A DNA stretch of 64,000 nt from Costus lasius. Taxonomy: Eukaryota > Streptophyta > Magnoliopsida > Zingiberales > Costaceae. The DNA lies in NCBI GenBank assembly GCA_027563935.2, contig CM050449.1:62214556-62278555 (forward strand). The letters are read 5' to 3'. Below the pieces are notes generated by a model. It did no database searches. It was not told the DNA's origin and saw only the letters and a list, made by a program, of their open reading frames with translations. This document shows positions 25,491-37,033 of the stretch, one piece after another. The translations under genes and the position numbers were made by a program. The stretch's first letter is position 1. Each line of letters opens with the position of its first letter.

Positions 25491-25683
25491 GTTCGCATCT
25501 TCGGGCGACCATGTCACGGCCGTGATGGGGCGCACGGCCTGGCCGTGTTGGGGTCTGGGGAGCTCTGACTAAGGTGAAAATTCCAGGGAAAATTCCTAGG
25601 GTCCTAGGGAGTCTCCCAAAGTGTCTTTTGGTGGGATTGGGCCGCCCTCAAGTGCGTTCATGGGCCCGTTTGCTCCTGCATCA

Positions 25684-25688
25684 CCCGT
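25684..25688. repeat. Target-site duplication of element 2, right copy (CCCGT)
   Basis: Matches 17739-17743. Confidence 0.93.
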
Positions 25689-26474
25689 TCTCCGACTTTC
25701 AAACTTTTCAAAAGTCTTTGAAGTTGCGTGTGATGCCTCTGGTACCGGTATCGGAGGAACCTTGAGCCAAGAAGGCGACCCGGTTGCCTTCTTTAGTGAG
25801 AAGTTGAACATTGTCTGCCAGCGTTATTCGACATATGATAAGGAGTTCTACGCCATTGTCCAGTCGCTCTGTCAGTGGAGACACTATTTCCACCACCACG
25901 AGTTCGTTCTCTATAGCGACCACCAGGCCTTGTCATTCCTTAGTGCCAAAAAGAAGTTGGGCGCCCACCATGCCAAGTGGGTTGAATACTTACAGCAGTA
26001 TTCCTTTGTGATCAACCACAAGGCGGGCAAGGAAAATGTTGTCGCGGATGCCTTGAGCCGAGTCCGCATTCTCTTATGTGTTATGCGCACCCGTGTCAAC
26101 ACATTTGACCATGTCAAGGAGGAGTACACCACGTGCTTCAATTTTGGTGCCATTTACGCTGCTTTGTCTAAGTCCCCGGACCTCAAGTCCCCGTATCAGC
26201 TTTGCAAGGGCTACCTTTTCTTGGGGAAACGCCTGTGCATTTCCCGAACATCGCTTCGAGACCATCTTTTGCTCGAGCCGCACGCAGGTGGCGTCGCTGG
26301 CCATTATGGTCGCGACAAGACCCTTGAGATGGTAGAGGAGCGCCGCTTTTGGCCTTCTCTCCACAAAGATGTGGAACGCATCGTGCGCCATTGTGGCACG
26401 TGTCAACCCGCCAAACCCCGTCCCCCGAACACCGGCCTTTACACACCCTTGCCGGTAGCTGAAGGTCCCTGGCA

Positions 26475-26479
26475 CGACC
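26475..26479. repeat. Target-site duplication of element 4, left copy (CGACC)
   Basis: CGACC here and at 36259-36263 flank element 4; the integrase frame of element 3 continues across it. Confidence 0.92.
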
Positions 26480-29034
26480 TATCACACCCTTAGATAACGA
26501 CAATCCATAAAAGATAATCATACGACATAATTTTTCGCAAGATCAACAATCAATATCAAGTTCAATGCCTTGAACAATAAAACAAGTGATATAATGTCAT
26601 TATCCAAGTTGCAACAGAAAAATATCCATTCCATCAAAAACTTTTACCCAAGCAGAGTAGAGTCATACAATCCCAAAATCTGAGAACTAAAACATGCTAC
26701 CAACATAAGCCATTGCAATCAACATTCAAAACTTGTAACATACTCCTCAAAACAAGTCTCATGACAACTCTTAATACAAGTCTTTTATGGAGCATACAAT
26801 ATTTTCTAAGATTACAAAGTCTCATGATTTAGCCAAAATTCCAAAATGAGCTTCCAACACTTTCAAGCTTTTGCCCACAATGCGTAGCCAAGCTAATCTG
26901 CAATAAGGGTTAGTGCAAGCAAGAATGAGCATAAATTGCCCAGCAAGTAATCCCAATGGCTAAGGGAAAACGAACTAAAGAGGATAAACATATCAACGAA
27001 ATAGTCAACACAATAAAGACATAATGAAAGATAACAGAATTTCCCCTTGAGCACATGAATTGGATAGGGAAAACAAGATAGCCATACATTCCTTAGATAA
27101 GGCATTTGGGTCACAAGTAGTCATTAATCATCATTGAGCATTCATATCACAGTAATCATTGATCATTGTTGTGCATTCATATCATGAGTAGTCATGGATC
27201 ATAGATGTGGGGGAAATAATCATAATTCAAAATTCCTTCCACGTCTGGAAGTTGAACCCATCCTCGTCAGGAGAGAGCAAACAAAAGCTAGCTAAAGCAT
27301 CTTAGGGCTCTTCGTACAAATAGATAGAGGGATTCAAGCGGTGGCTCCCACGAATTCAAGAGGTGGCCCCCACCTTTTTTTAGGGGTGTGGCACTTTGCT
27401 CCATGTAGCACTTTGCTTTACATCTATCATGATGTAGTGGGATTCAAGAGGTGGCCCCCACCTTTTTAGGGGTGTGGCACTTTGCTCCACATCCATCCAC
27501 AAATCTCTCATTTGGGTTCACACAAATTCTCCCCACAATAGCTTTCATAAGAAGAATACTAAGACAATGAGCATGAGCATCACATTGAAGATAAGATATA
27601 ACATAAGTCATTGAACACAATATTTGTCATAGGGCATACCATGAGTTCACAGTCATGAGTTAAGGCATAAGAAATAGATTCATAATGATCTTGTTGCTTC
27701 TAGAATAATTTCAAGCTCAAAACACAATATCCACTTTGATGTTAAGCATGTAACCAAAACAGGGCAGATTCATCATGTCCGAATTTGACTTATATTTTAG
27801 GTCGAATACTTAATAAAAAATAGGCAATATTATATTCCAAATGAAGCTCTCTGAGTCTAGTTTCCACTAAAACTAGTTTCACAAAATTTTGAGTTGTAGG
27901 CAGGGAGATATGGGCAGTCGAACATAGGAAGGTCAGGATGTTAGATTTTCAGAAAACAGATTCATATATCATACTTGCAACAAATGTTTCCGACCGAGTA
28001 AGTAACCTAAAATAAGAAATATAATATTCAAAATGAAGCCATTTGAATCTACTTTCTAATAGAAATAAATTCGTCGGATTTGGAGTTATAGTCAGAGAGA
28101 TATGAGCGGTCGAACATAGGAGGGTCAGAATTCCAGATTTCCAGAAAATAGCTTCTTTTGTTAGGAATGTGACATATGTTTCAGAATGAATACCCTACCG
28201 AAATTAGGAAAACTGGTATTCAAAATGTAGCACTACGAGTTTACTTTCCAATGAGTCTAGTTTCACAGGATTTCGAATTATACCTAGGGAGATATGAGGG
28301 TTCGAACGCATAAAGGTTGAAAATCCAGATTTCCAGAAACTGATTTTGTACAGCTCGATTTCAATACAGATTGAAACACAAATACAGCTCGGATATGGTC
28401 GATATCACATTCCAATTAAATCGGAATGAATCTAGTTTCATACAAAATTTATTTCGTGCGATTTGGAACTATAGTTCATGACATATTGGGGTTAAAGCAC
28501 ACAAAGGTCAGATTAGAAAATGCAGATTTCAGTAGAACAGGATTTTAAAACCCTATAAATATTTGAATCCGACCCCATAGAAACGAATATCATGAGATTC
28601 AAAACCCAAATCAAGCATAGAAGACACAAGAGACATCGAAATTAGGTGAGGCATGGAGGAGGAACCAGATTAACGAAAACAAGAATAAGATTTACTTGCC
28701 TTAAGATGATGAAGTTCTTCTCCCAATCCTTCCTCTTGGTGGCGGCTCCCTCCTAGGGTTCTTTCTAAACCAACGTGACCAGCCTTCTCCCCTTCCTATC
28801 ACGATTTTTCCTCTCACATTACTAACCCTCAAGGCTTATGTGGCAAGCTTTTCCAAAAATGCCCCTTTTAAGACTCCAATAAGGACATTTAAGCCCATAG
28901 TACCAAGATATCATCATCACCCTAGAAAATAACAAGGTTTCAAGCATGTATAATTGACCAAGTAATATTATTTACCAAACTTATTATTTGCATAACATCA
29001 TAAGGGGGGGTTTCATAAATTTTAGGGTATTACA
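26480..29034 (-). repeat. Element 4 3' LTR (2555 bp)
   Basis: Pairs with 33574-36258. It is AT-rich with no supported gene. It contains two hairpin modules at 27363-27394 and 27451-27480, against four in the other LTR, which accounts for most of the length difference. Confidence 0.92.
27363..27480 (-). repeat. Two-copy hairpin array in element 4 3' LTR
   Basis: Modules of 32 and 30 nt with the same base as in T1 (GTGGCCCC ... TGGCAC) but upper arms CACC/GGTG around a T-rich loop. A degraded partial copy lies near 27340. Confidence 0.75.
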
Positions 29035-29047
29035 TCTCTCCCTCCTC
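29035..29047 (-). promoter_or_regulatory. Element 4 polypurine tract
   Basis: Minus strand GAGGAGGGAGAGA directly upstream of the 3' LTR. Confidence 0.85.
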
Positions 29048-29056
29048 AAAAGAACT

Positions 29057-32000
29057 TTAGTCCCCTAAAGTTGCATTACCTTGATTATCAAAAAGATATG
29101 GATGGATTCTTATCATATCTGCTTCCAATTCCCAAGTTGGCTCTTCAATGGAGTGATGCTGCCAAATAACCTTCACAAGTGGTATAACCCGATTTCTCAA
29201 GATCTTTTCCTTCCTATCCACAATTCTTATAGGTCTTTCAACATAAGATAGATCTTCTTCTATCTGAATAGGCTCATGCTCAATGACATGCGATGGATCA
29301 TGATGATACTTCCTCAACATGGAAACTTGGAACACATTTTGGACTTGAACCAAGGATGGTGGTAAAGCAACCAGGCCAACCCTTTCAAGAATTTCAAAAG
29401 GTCCAATAAATCTTGGGCTTAGTTTCCCCTTCTTCCCAAATCTCATAACACCTTTAGAAGGAGAAATTTTTACAAAAACATGATCCCCAACTTGAAACTC
29501 AAGTTCCCTTCTTCTATTGTCTGCATAACTCTTTTGGCGGCTTTGAGCTACTTTTAGTTTATCCTTTATCACATGTATTTTCTCAGTGGTCTCTTGCACT
29601 GCATCTGGGCTTAAGAGTCTTCTATCACCAACATCTTCCCAACAAATAGGAGTCCTACACTTCCTCCCATACAAAGCTTCATAAGGAGCCATTTGAATAC
29701 TTGAATGAAAGCTATTATTGTAGGTGAATTCAATAAGAGCAAGATCCTTATCCCACTCACCCTTCCAATCTATGATGTAAGCCCTTAGCAAATCTTCAAG
29801 AGTCTGAATGGTTCTTTCTGATTGCCCGTCTGTTTGAGGATGATAAGCTGTGCTAAATTTGAGTTTAGTTCCCAAAGCTTCTTGTAGTCTGTTCTAAAAT
29901 CTAGAAAGGAATCTTGAATCTCTATCAGATACAATCTTAGCTGGAACACCATGCAATCTCACTATTTCATTTATATACATACTAGAGATTTTATCAAGTG
30001 AGTATGTCATTCTGATGGGCAAGAAATGTGCAGATTTTGTCAACCTATCAACAATAACCCAAATAGCATCATGGTTTCTAGAAGTTTTAGGCAATCCTGA
30101 AACAAAATCCATTCCGATGCTTTCCCATTTCCATTCAGGTACCCTCAAAGGTTGAAGTAAGCCACCCGGTCTTTGATGTTCAGCCTTAACCAATTGACAT
30201 GTTAAACATTTGGAAACATATTGTGCAATATCATTCTTCATACCACTCCACCAAAAGGTTTTCTTTAAATCTTGATACATCTTAGTGCTGCCTGGGTGAA
30301 TAGAATACTTTGAGTTGTGAGATTCTTGCAATATGCTGGCCTTAATTTCAGAATCCTTAGGAACACATATTCTATCCTTAAACCTCAAAATGTCATCCCC
30401 TCTCATGAAAAAGTCTTTCCTCAATCCATTTACACTATCTTCTCTAAATTGCATTAGACTTAGGTCCTGAAGCTGTCCTTCCTTAATTTGTTGAAGAAAG
30501 CTAGATTCAATCCTAAAAGAAGCAAGTAATACCTTTGGCTCATGTTTGATCACTTTAAGACTCAAGGCACTGAATTCTTCAAGTAATTGCCATTGTTTCA
30601 CCATTAATGATGCTATTATAGTTGAAGATTTCCTACTAAGTGCATCTGCTACCACATTAGCTTTACCTGACTGATAAAGAATGGTGCAATCATAGTCTTT
30701 CAATAGCTCTATCCATCTCCTCTGTCTCATGTTCAACTCCTTTTGAGTGAAGATATACTTTAAGCTCTTGTGATCGGTGTAGATCTCAAATGTTTGCCCA
30801 TACAAATAGTGTCTCCAAATTTTCAACGCAAAGATGATAGCAGCTAACTCTAAATCATGGGTTGGGTAATTTTGCTCATAATCTTTCAATTGCCTTGAAG
30901 CATAAGCAACCACTTTACCTGCTTGCATCAACACACACCCAAGGCCCTTGCCTGAAGCATCAGTGTAAACCATAAATTTATCATTTGCATTAGGAATAGT
31001 GAGGATTGGAGCACTCGTCAATCTTCTCTTTAGCTCTTGAAAACTTTGCTCACATGCTTCATTCCAATCATACTTCACACTCTTCCTGATTAGCCTAGTG
31101 AGAGGGCTTGCAATCTTGGAGAATCCTTCAACAAACCTTCTATAGTAACCGGCCATGCCCAAGAAACTCCTAATCTCTGCCACTTTGCTTGGTCTCTTCC
31201 AATTCACAATAGCTTCCACTTTCTTTGGATCGATAGATATACCTTCACTTAAAATAACATGCCCCAGGAAGCCAATTTCCCTTAACCAAAATTCACTCTT
31301 GCTCAACTTTGCATAAAACTTCTTCTCTCTTAGAATAGACAAAACAATCTTTAAATCTCTTTGATGATCTTGGTCATTCTTGGAGTAAATCAGAATATCA
31401 TCGATAAATACAATCACACATTTGTCCAACAAGAAGTGAAATACTCGGTTTATTAGATCCATGAAAACTGCAGGTGCATTTGTTAGTCCAAAAGACATGA
31501 CTAAGAATTCATAGTGCCCATACCGAGTTCTAAAAGCTGTCTTTGGAATGTCTTCATTCTTGATCTTTACTTGATAGTAACCGGATCTCAAGTTAATCTT
31601 TGAAAACACTTGTGCTCCTTGCAACTGATCAAACAAATCATCAATTCTAGGTAAAGGATATTTATTCTTAATGGTTACATGATTCAGTTGCCTATAATCT
31701 ATGCAAAGCCTTAATGTGTCATCTTTGTTCTTGACAAATAATACTGGAGCACCCCATGGTGACACATTGGGTCTAATAAAGCCCTTGTCTAAAAGCTCTT
31801 GCAATTGCTTTTTCAACTCAGCTAGCTCTATTGCTGCCATTCTGTAAGGAGCTTTAGATATTGGTGCTGTGTTTGGAACAAGATCAATACCAAAATCCAC
31901 TTCTCTTTCTGGGGGCAAGCCAGGCAGGTCATCTGAAAACACATCTGAAAAATCTCTAGCCACAGGTATTTCATCTAAGCTAGGTTCAAGTTCTTGACAT

Positions 32001-33480
32001 TGCTTGACATAAGCTAAATAACATACACAACCATTCTGATGGAGCTTAGAAGCATGCATAAATGATATAAGGTTTGGATATTGATCATGAGAAAGACCCT
32101 TGATTTGCAATTGGATTTCATTCGAAAGACTTAAGGTAACTACCTTTTGATAACAATCAACAGTAGCATGATAAGATGAAAGCCAATCCATACCGAGTAT
32201 GATATCATAATCTTGGAGATCTAGAAGGATTAAATCAGCTAAAAGTTTATGTTCTCCCACCATGAATAAGCAAGAAGGATAGACAAGATTAGCAGTTAGA
32301 GAGTCACCAATAGCTGTAGAGACTAATATCATAAGATCGAGTTGTTTGGGTTCCTTTTCCAAATGAAGTGCAAAGTGACGTGCAACAAAAGATAAATTAG
32401 AGCCAGGATCAAACAAAACTCTTGCAACTTTATTGGAAATACAAAGAGTACCTTCCACTACCGACTTTGAAGCTTTGGAATCACGTTCGGCAATGGTATA
32501 GACTTTAGCATGGGCTACAGGCTTTGTGGGCATTGATTCCTTTCCCTTGTTAAATTTACAATCTTTTATCCGATGGCCAAACTTTCCACAAGCAAAGCAC
32601 GCTCCAGTAACTCTATAACAAGCCTTTGATTCATGATTTCCACCACAATTTGCACAAGATTGAACATTCTTGGTCATTCTTGACTCTTTATTGGATCGTT
32701 TAAACTTTTTGAACGACCCTTCATATCTGTTTGTCCTTTTATCTTTGTAGCCAATTGTCCTTTCCTTTCCTCTTTTGTTTCTCACCTCAAGCATCTCGTC
32801 CACATCCCTCTCAACAATAGTTGCCTGATCAACTAAGTCATCATAGCATCTCAATTTTAAGGCTGAAAGTCCTGTCCTTATGTTGTGTCTCAAACCACCT
32901 TCAAATCTCTTTGCCCTTCGTGCTTCATCTGAAACCAAATGTGGTGCAAATCTAGATAATTCAGTGAATTTAGCTTCATATTGTGCCACTGTAAGATTCC
33001 CTTGAGTTAAATTTATGAATTCCTTTTCCTTTGATCCCTAAGGCATTTCAGGAAGAACTTCTCATTAAACTTTTCAAGAAAATAAGCCCAGGTAATTGTT
33101 TCTTCCTTAGAATCAGCAACTCTCTTAATCATTCTCCACCAATACTCAGCTTCACCCTCAAGCATAAATGATGCAAATAACACCTTTTGGCTATCTGAAC
33201 TATTGAGTACACCAAAGATCTTTTCTAGTTGCATAATCCATCTTTCAGCCATCAAGGGATCTGGATTTCCTGAAAATGGTGGAGGATTCAGTCTCTTAAA
33301 CCTCTCAATTCCCAATTGATCATGATTTTGTTGACTAGATGCATTTGAATTGTTAAGATTTTCATCTCTTGCTACTTGTTGTTGCATCAAACTAGACATA
33401 GTCTCCAAAGCCTTTAAAACTCCAGCCATTTGATAAACTGAATCACTCGAGGGATGATTTGATCTTCCCATTGTATCCAC
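29057..33480 (-). pseudogene. Element 4 gag-pol (stop in integrase, frameshift and stop in gag)
   Basis: Three pieces in order. At 33013-33480 is the gag N-terminal part (start at Met 33480 or the in-frame Met at 33471). At 29894-32989 lie the rest of gag, two zinc knuckles (CANC...HESKAC and [14 protein letters not shown]), protease (FDPGSN), RT (FIDDILIYS), RNase H (YTDASGKG) and integrase up to the second catalytic Asp. At 29057-29875 lie the integrase end (DGQSERT) and a chromodomain-like tail. Lesions: the gag frame breaks near 33040-33060, where an in-frame stop is also seen, and a TAG at 29894-29896 replaces a Trp conserved in T1. RT motif MSFGLTNAP has Ser where T1 has Pro. Not autonomous. 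Confidence 0.92.
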
Positions 33481-33557
33481 CTATATAAACATCAATTAAG
33501 AGATCGTCAATCATAATTATCATCATAATCAAATCAAGACTAACTCCTCAAATCAAT

Positions 33558-33569
33558 CCTCTGATACCA
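33558..33569 (-). promoter_or_regulatory. Element 4 primer-binding site (initiator Met tRNA)
   Basis: Minus strand TGGTATCAGAGG, 4 bp inside the 5' LTR that starts at 33574. Confidence 0.88.
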
Positions 33570-33573
33570 CTGC

Positions 33574-36258
33574 TGTCACACCCTTAGATAACAACAATCC
33601 ATAAAAGATAATCATACGACATAATTTTTTGCAAGATCGACAATCAATATCAAGTTCAATGCCTTGAACAATAAAACAAGTGATATAATGTCATTATCCA
33701 AGTTGCAACAGAAAAATATCCATTCCATTAAAAACTTTTACCCAAGCAGAGTAGAGTCATACAATCCCAAAATCTGAGAACTAAAACATGCTACCAACAT
33801 AAGCCATTGCAATCAACATTCAAAACTTGTAACATACTCCTCAAAACAAGTCTCATGACAACTCTTAATACAAGTCTTTTATGGAGCATACAATATTTTC
33901 CAAGATTACAAAGTCTCATGATTTAGCCAAAATTCCAAAATGAGCTTCCAACACTTTCAAGCTTTTGCCCACAATGCGTAGCCAAGCTTTTGCCCACTAA
34001 TCTGCAATAAGGGTTAGTGCAAGCAAGAATGAGCATAAATTGCCCAGTAAGTAATCCCAATGGCTAAGGGAAAACGAACTAAAGAGGATAAACATATCAA
34101 CGAAATAGTCAACACAATAAAGACATAATGAAAGATAACAGAATTTCCCCTGGAGCACATGAATTGGATAGGGAAAACAAGATAGCCATACATTCCTTAG
34201 ATAAGGCATTTGGGTCACAAGTAGTCATTAATCATCATTGAGCATTCATATCACAGTAATCATTGATCATTGTTGTGCATTCATATCATGAGTAGTCATG
34301 GATCATAGATGTGGGGGAAATAATCATAATTCAAAATTCCTTCCACGTCTGGAAGTTGAACCCATCCTCGTCAGGAAAGAGCAAACAAAAGCTAGCTAGA
34401 GCATCTTAGGGCTCTTCGTACAAATAGATAGAGGGATTCAAGCAGTGGTTCCCACGAATTCAAGAGGTGGCCCCCACCTTTTTTTAGGGGTGTGGCACTT
34501 TGCTCCACATCTATCATGATGTAGTGGGATTCAAGAGGTGGCCCCCACCTTTTTAGGGGTGTGGCACTTTGCTCCACAACTACCATATGAGAAGTGAGAT
34601 TCAAGAGGTGGCCCCCACCTTTTTAGGGGTGTGGCACTTTGCTCTCACAACTCTTTTGAATGGAGGGATTCAAGAGGTGGCCCCCACCTTTTTAGAGGTG
34701 TGGCACTTTGCTCCACATCCATCCACAAATCTCTCATTTGGGTTTACACAAATTCTCCCCACAATAGCTTTCATAAGAAGAATACTAAGACAATGAGCAT
34801 GAGCATCACATTGAAGATAAGATATAACATAAGTCATTGAACACAATATTTGTCATAGGACATACCATGAGTTCACAGTCATGAGTTAAGGCATAAGAAA
34901 TAGATTCATAATGATCTTGTTGCTTCTAGAATAATTTCAAGCTCAAAACACAATATCCACTTTGATATTAAGCATGTAACTAAAACAGGGCAGATTCATC
35001 ATATCCGATTTCGACTTATATTTTAGGTCGAATACTTAATCAAAAATAGTCAATATTATATTCCAAATGAAGCTCTCTGAGTCTAGTTTCCAATAAAACT
35101 GGTTTCACAATATTTTGAGTTGTAGGCAGGGAGATATGGGCAGTCGAACATAGGAAGGTCAGGATGTTAGATTTTCAGAAAATAGATTCATATATCATAC
35201 TTGCAACAAATGTTTCTGACAGAGTAAGTAACCTAAAATAATCAATATAATATTCAAAATAAAGCTATTTGAATCTACTTTCCAATAAAAATAAATTCGT
35301 CAGATTTGGAGTTATAGTCAGAGAGATATGAGCGGTCGAACATAAGAGGGCAGAATTCCAGATTTCCAGAAAACAGCTTCGTTTGTTAGGAATGTGGCAT
35401 ATGTTTCAGAATTAATACCCAACCGAAATTAGGAAAAATAGCATTCACAATGTAGCACTACGAGTGTACTTTCCAATGAGTCTAGTTTCACAAGATTTCG
35501 AATTATACCTAGGGAGATATGAGGGTTCGAACGCATAAAGGTTGAAAATCTAGATTTCCAGAAACTGATTTTGTACAGCTCGATTTCAATACAGATTGAA
35601 ACACGAATACAGCTCGGATATGGTCGATATCACATTCTAATTAAAGCTGAATGAATCTATTTTCATACAAAATTTATTTCGTGCGATTTGGATCTATAGG
35701 TCATGAGATATTGGGGTTAAAGCACACAAAGGTCAGATTAGAAAATGCAGATTTCAGCAGAACAGGATTTTAAAACCCTATAAATATTTGAATCCGACCC
35801 CATAGAAACGAATATCATGAGATTCAAAACCCAAATCAAGCATAGAAGACACAAGAGACATCAAAATTAGGTGAGGCATGGAGGAGGAACCAGATTAACG
35901 AAAACAAGAATAAGATTTACTTGCCTTAAGATGATGAAGTTCTTCTCCCAATCCTTCCTCTTGTTGGCGGCTCCCTCCTAGGGTTCTTTCCAAACCAACG
36001 TTGTCAGCCTTCTCCCCTTCCTATCACGATTTTTCCTCTCACATTACTAACCTTCAAGGCTTATGTGGCAAGCTTTTCCAAAAATGCCCCTTTTAAGACT
36101 CCAATAAGGACATTTAAGCCCATAGTACCAAGATACCATCATCACCCTAGAAAATAACAAGGTTTCAAGCATGTATAATTGACCAAGTAATATTATTTAC
36201 CAAACTTATTATTTGCATAACATCATAAGGGGGGTTTCATAAATTTTAGGGTATTACA
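33574..36258 (-). repeat. Element 4 5' LTR (2685 bp)
   Basis: Starts TGTCACACCC and ends GGTATTACA. Holds four hairpin modules at 34467-34706. Otherwise AT-rich with no gene. Confidence 0.92.
34467..34706 (-). repeat. Four-copy hairpin array in element 4 5' LTR
   Basis: Modules at 34467-34498, 34538-34567, 34608-34637 and 34677-34706, each in a CAAGAG...TTTG frame. Upper arms are CACC/GGTG; the fourth copy has a G-to-A change that gives a longer CACCT/AGGTG pairing. Confidence 0.78.
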
Positions 36259-36263
36259 CGACC
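36259..36263. repeat. Target-site duplication of element 4, right copy (CGACC)
   Basis: Matches 26475-26479. Confidence 0.92.
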
Positions 36264-37033
36264 TCAGTATGGACTTTGTCCTAGGATTGCCCTGGACTGC
36301 ATCTCGTTTCAATTCGGTCTACGTGGTCATGGATCGGTTCTCGAAAGTGGCACACTTCATCCCTTGCACACGCACTGCCGATGCGACCCATGTCGCGCTT
36401 CTATTCTTCTGGGAGATAGTCCGTCTTCATGGTCTCCCTTTGACCATCATGTCCGACTGTGACACGGGATTTGTGAGCCACATCTAGCGCTCACTTTGTT
36501 CCCTCTCGGGCTCCACTCTGAAATTTTCCACCGCTTACCACCCCCAAATTGATGGGCAAACTGAGGTGGTTAATCGTAGTCTGGGTAACTTGCTCCGGTG
36601 CCTTATCGGTGATCACCCGAGATCTTGGGATACCATTCTCCCCATGGAGTAGTTCGCGTACAATAGCGCAACTAATAGGTCTACGGGTCTTAGTCCCTTC
36701 CAGATCGTTACGGGCCGACAACCCCGCAAACCTATCGACCTGCATGACCTACCCATGGAGTCTCATTTATCTGAGCATGCATACTCCTTTGCCCAGCATG
36801 TAGCTAGCTTGCATGATGAAGTTCGGCATTGTATCTTTTTGGGCAACACTCATAATGCGATGAAGGCCAACGAGCACCGTAGGCCACGTCATTTTTCTAT
36901 GGGTGAGTTTGTGAGGGTGCGTCTCCACCCCAAGCGAGTGTCAAATAGGGCTCATTTTAAGCTCCAGCCACGTTACATGGGGCCCTATGAGGTGGTGCGG
37001 TGGATCGGTTCCAACGCCTATGTGCTAGATCTA

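Larger units (their letters stand above)
17744..25683 (-). mobile_element. Element 2: full-length but broken Ty3/gypsy element (CRM/Galadriel-like)
   Basis: A 7940-bp minus-strand element with LTRs of 1536 and 1538 bp, a primer-binding site and a full set of gag-pol domains. It inserted head-to-head into its relative, element 3. The LTRs differ by scattered substitutions and by changes in a 63-64 bp repeat, so the insertion is older than T1. Gag-pol has one frameshift and three stops. The polyprotein reads 45 codons into the 3' LTR, a trait reported for some CRM-type elements; the clade is only suggested by this. Confidence 0.92.
24146..25683 (-). repeat. Element 2 5' LTR (1538 bp)
   Basis: Pairs with 17744-19279. 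A minus-strand TATAAAA at 24784-24790 is the probable core promoter. The LTR minisatellite is at 25326-25490, with three units whose sequences differ from those of the other LTR. Confidence 0.93.
25684..26479 (+). pseudogene. Element 3 RNase H and integrase N-terminal zinc domain
   Basis: Resumes the element 3 frame after element 2. RNase H motifs are [30 protein letters not shown] and VADALSRV. The integrase zinc region follows, with HAGG...GHYG and CGTCQ, ending at LPVAEGPWHDL where element 4 intervenes. The stretch is open throughout. It is a separated part of a dead gene. Confidence 0.88.
26480..36258 (-). mobile_element. Element 4: Ty3/gypsy chromovirus, Tekay/Del type, broken
   Basis: A 9779-bp minus-strand element with long LTRs (2555 and 2685 bp), polypurine tract, primer-binding site and gag-pol. 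It is related to T1 in pol but clearly a different family. The left LTR starts TATCAC instead of TGTCAC. The LTRs differ by point changes and by hairpin-array copy number, so it is older than T1. Confidence 0.93.

Noticed and set aside
34569..34840. 75-codon frames in element 4 LTR with a repeated Glu-Val-Ala-Pro-Thr-Phe phrase
   Set aside because: The repeated peptide is only the translation of the hairpin array; the left LTR with fewer modules does not keep it.
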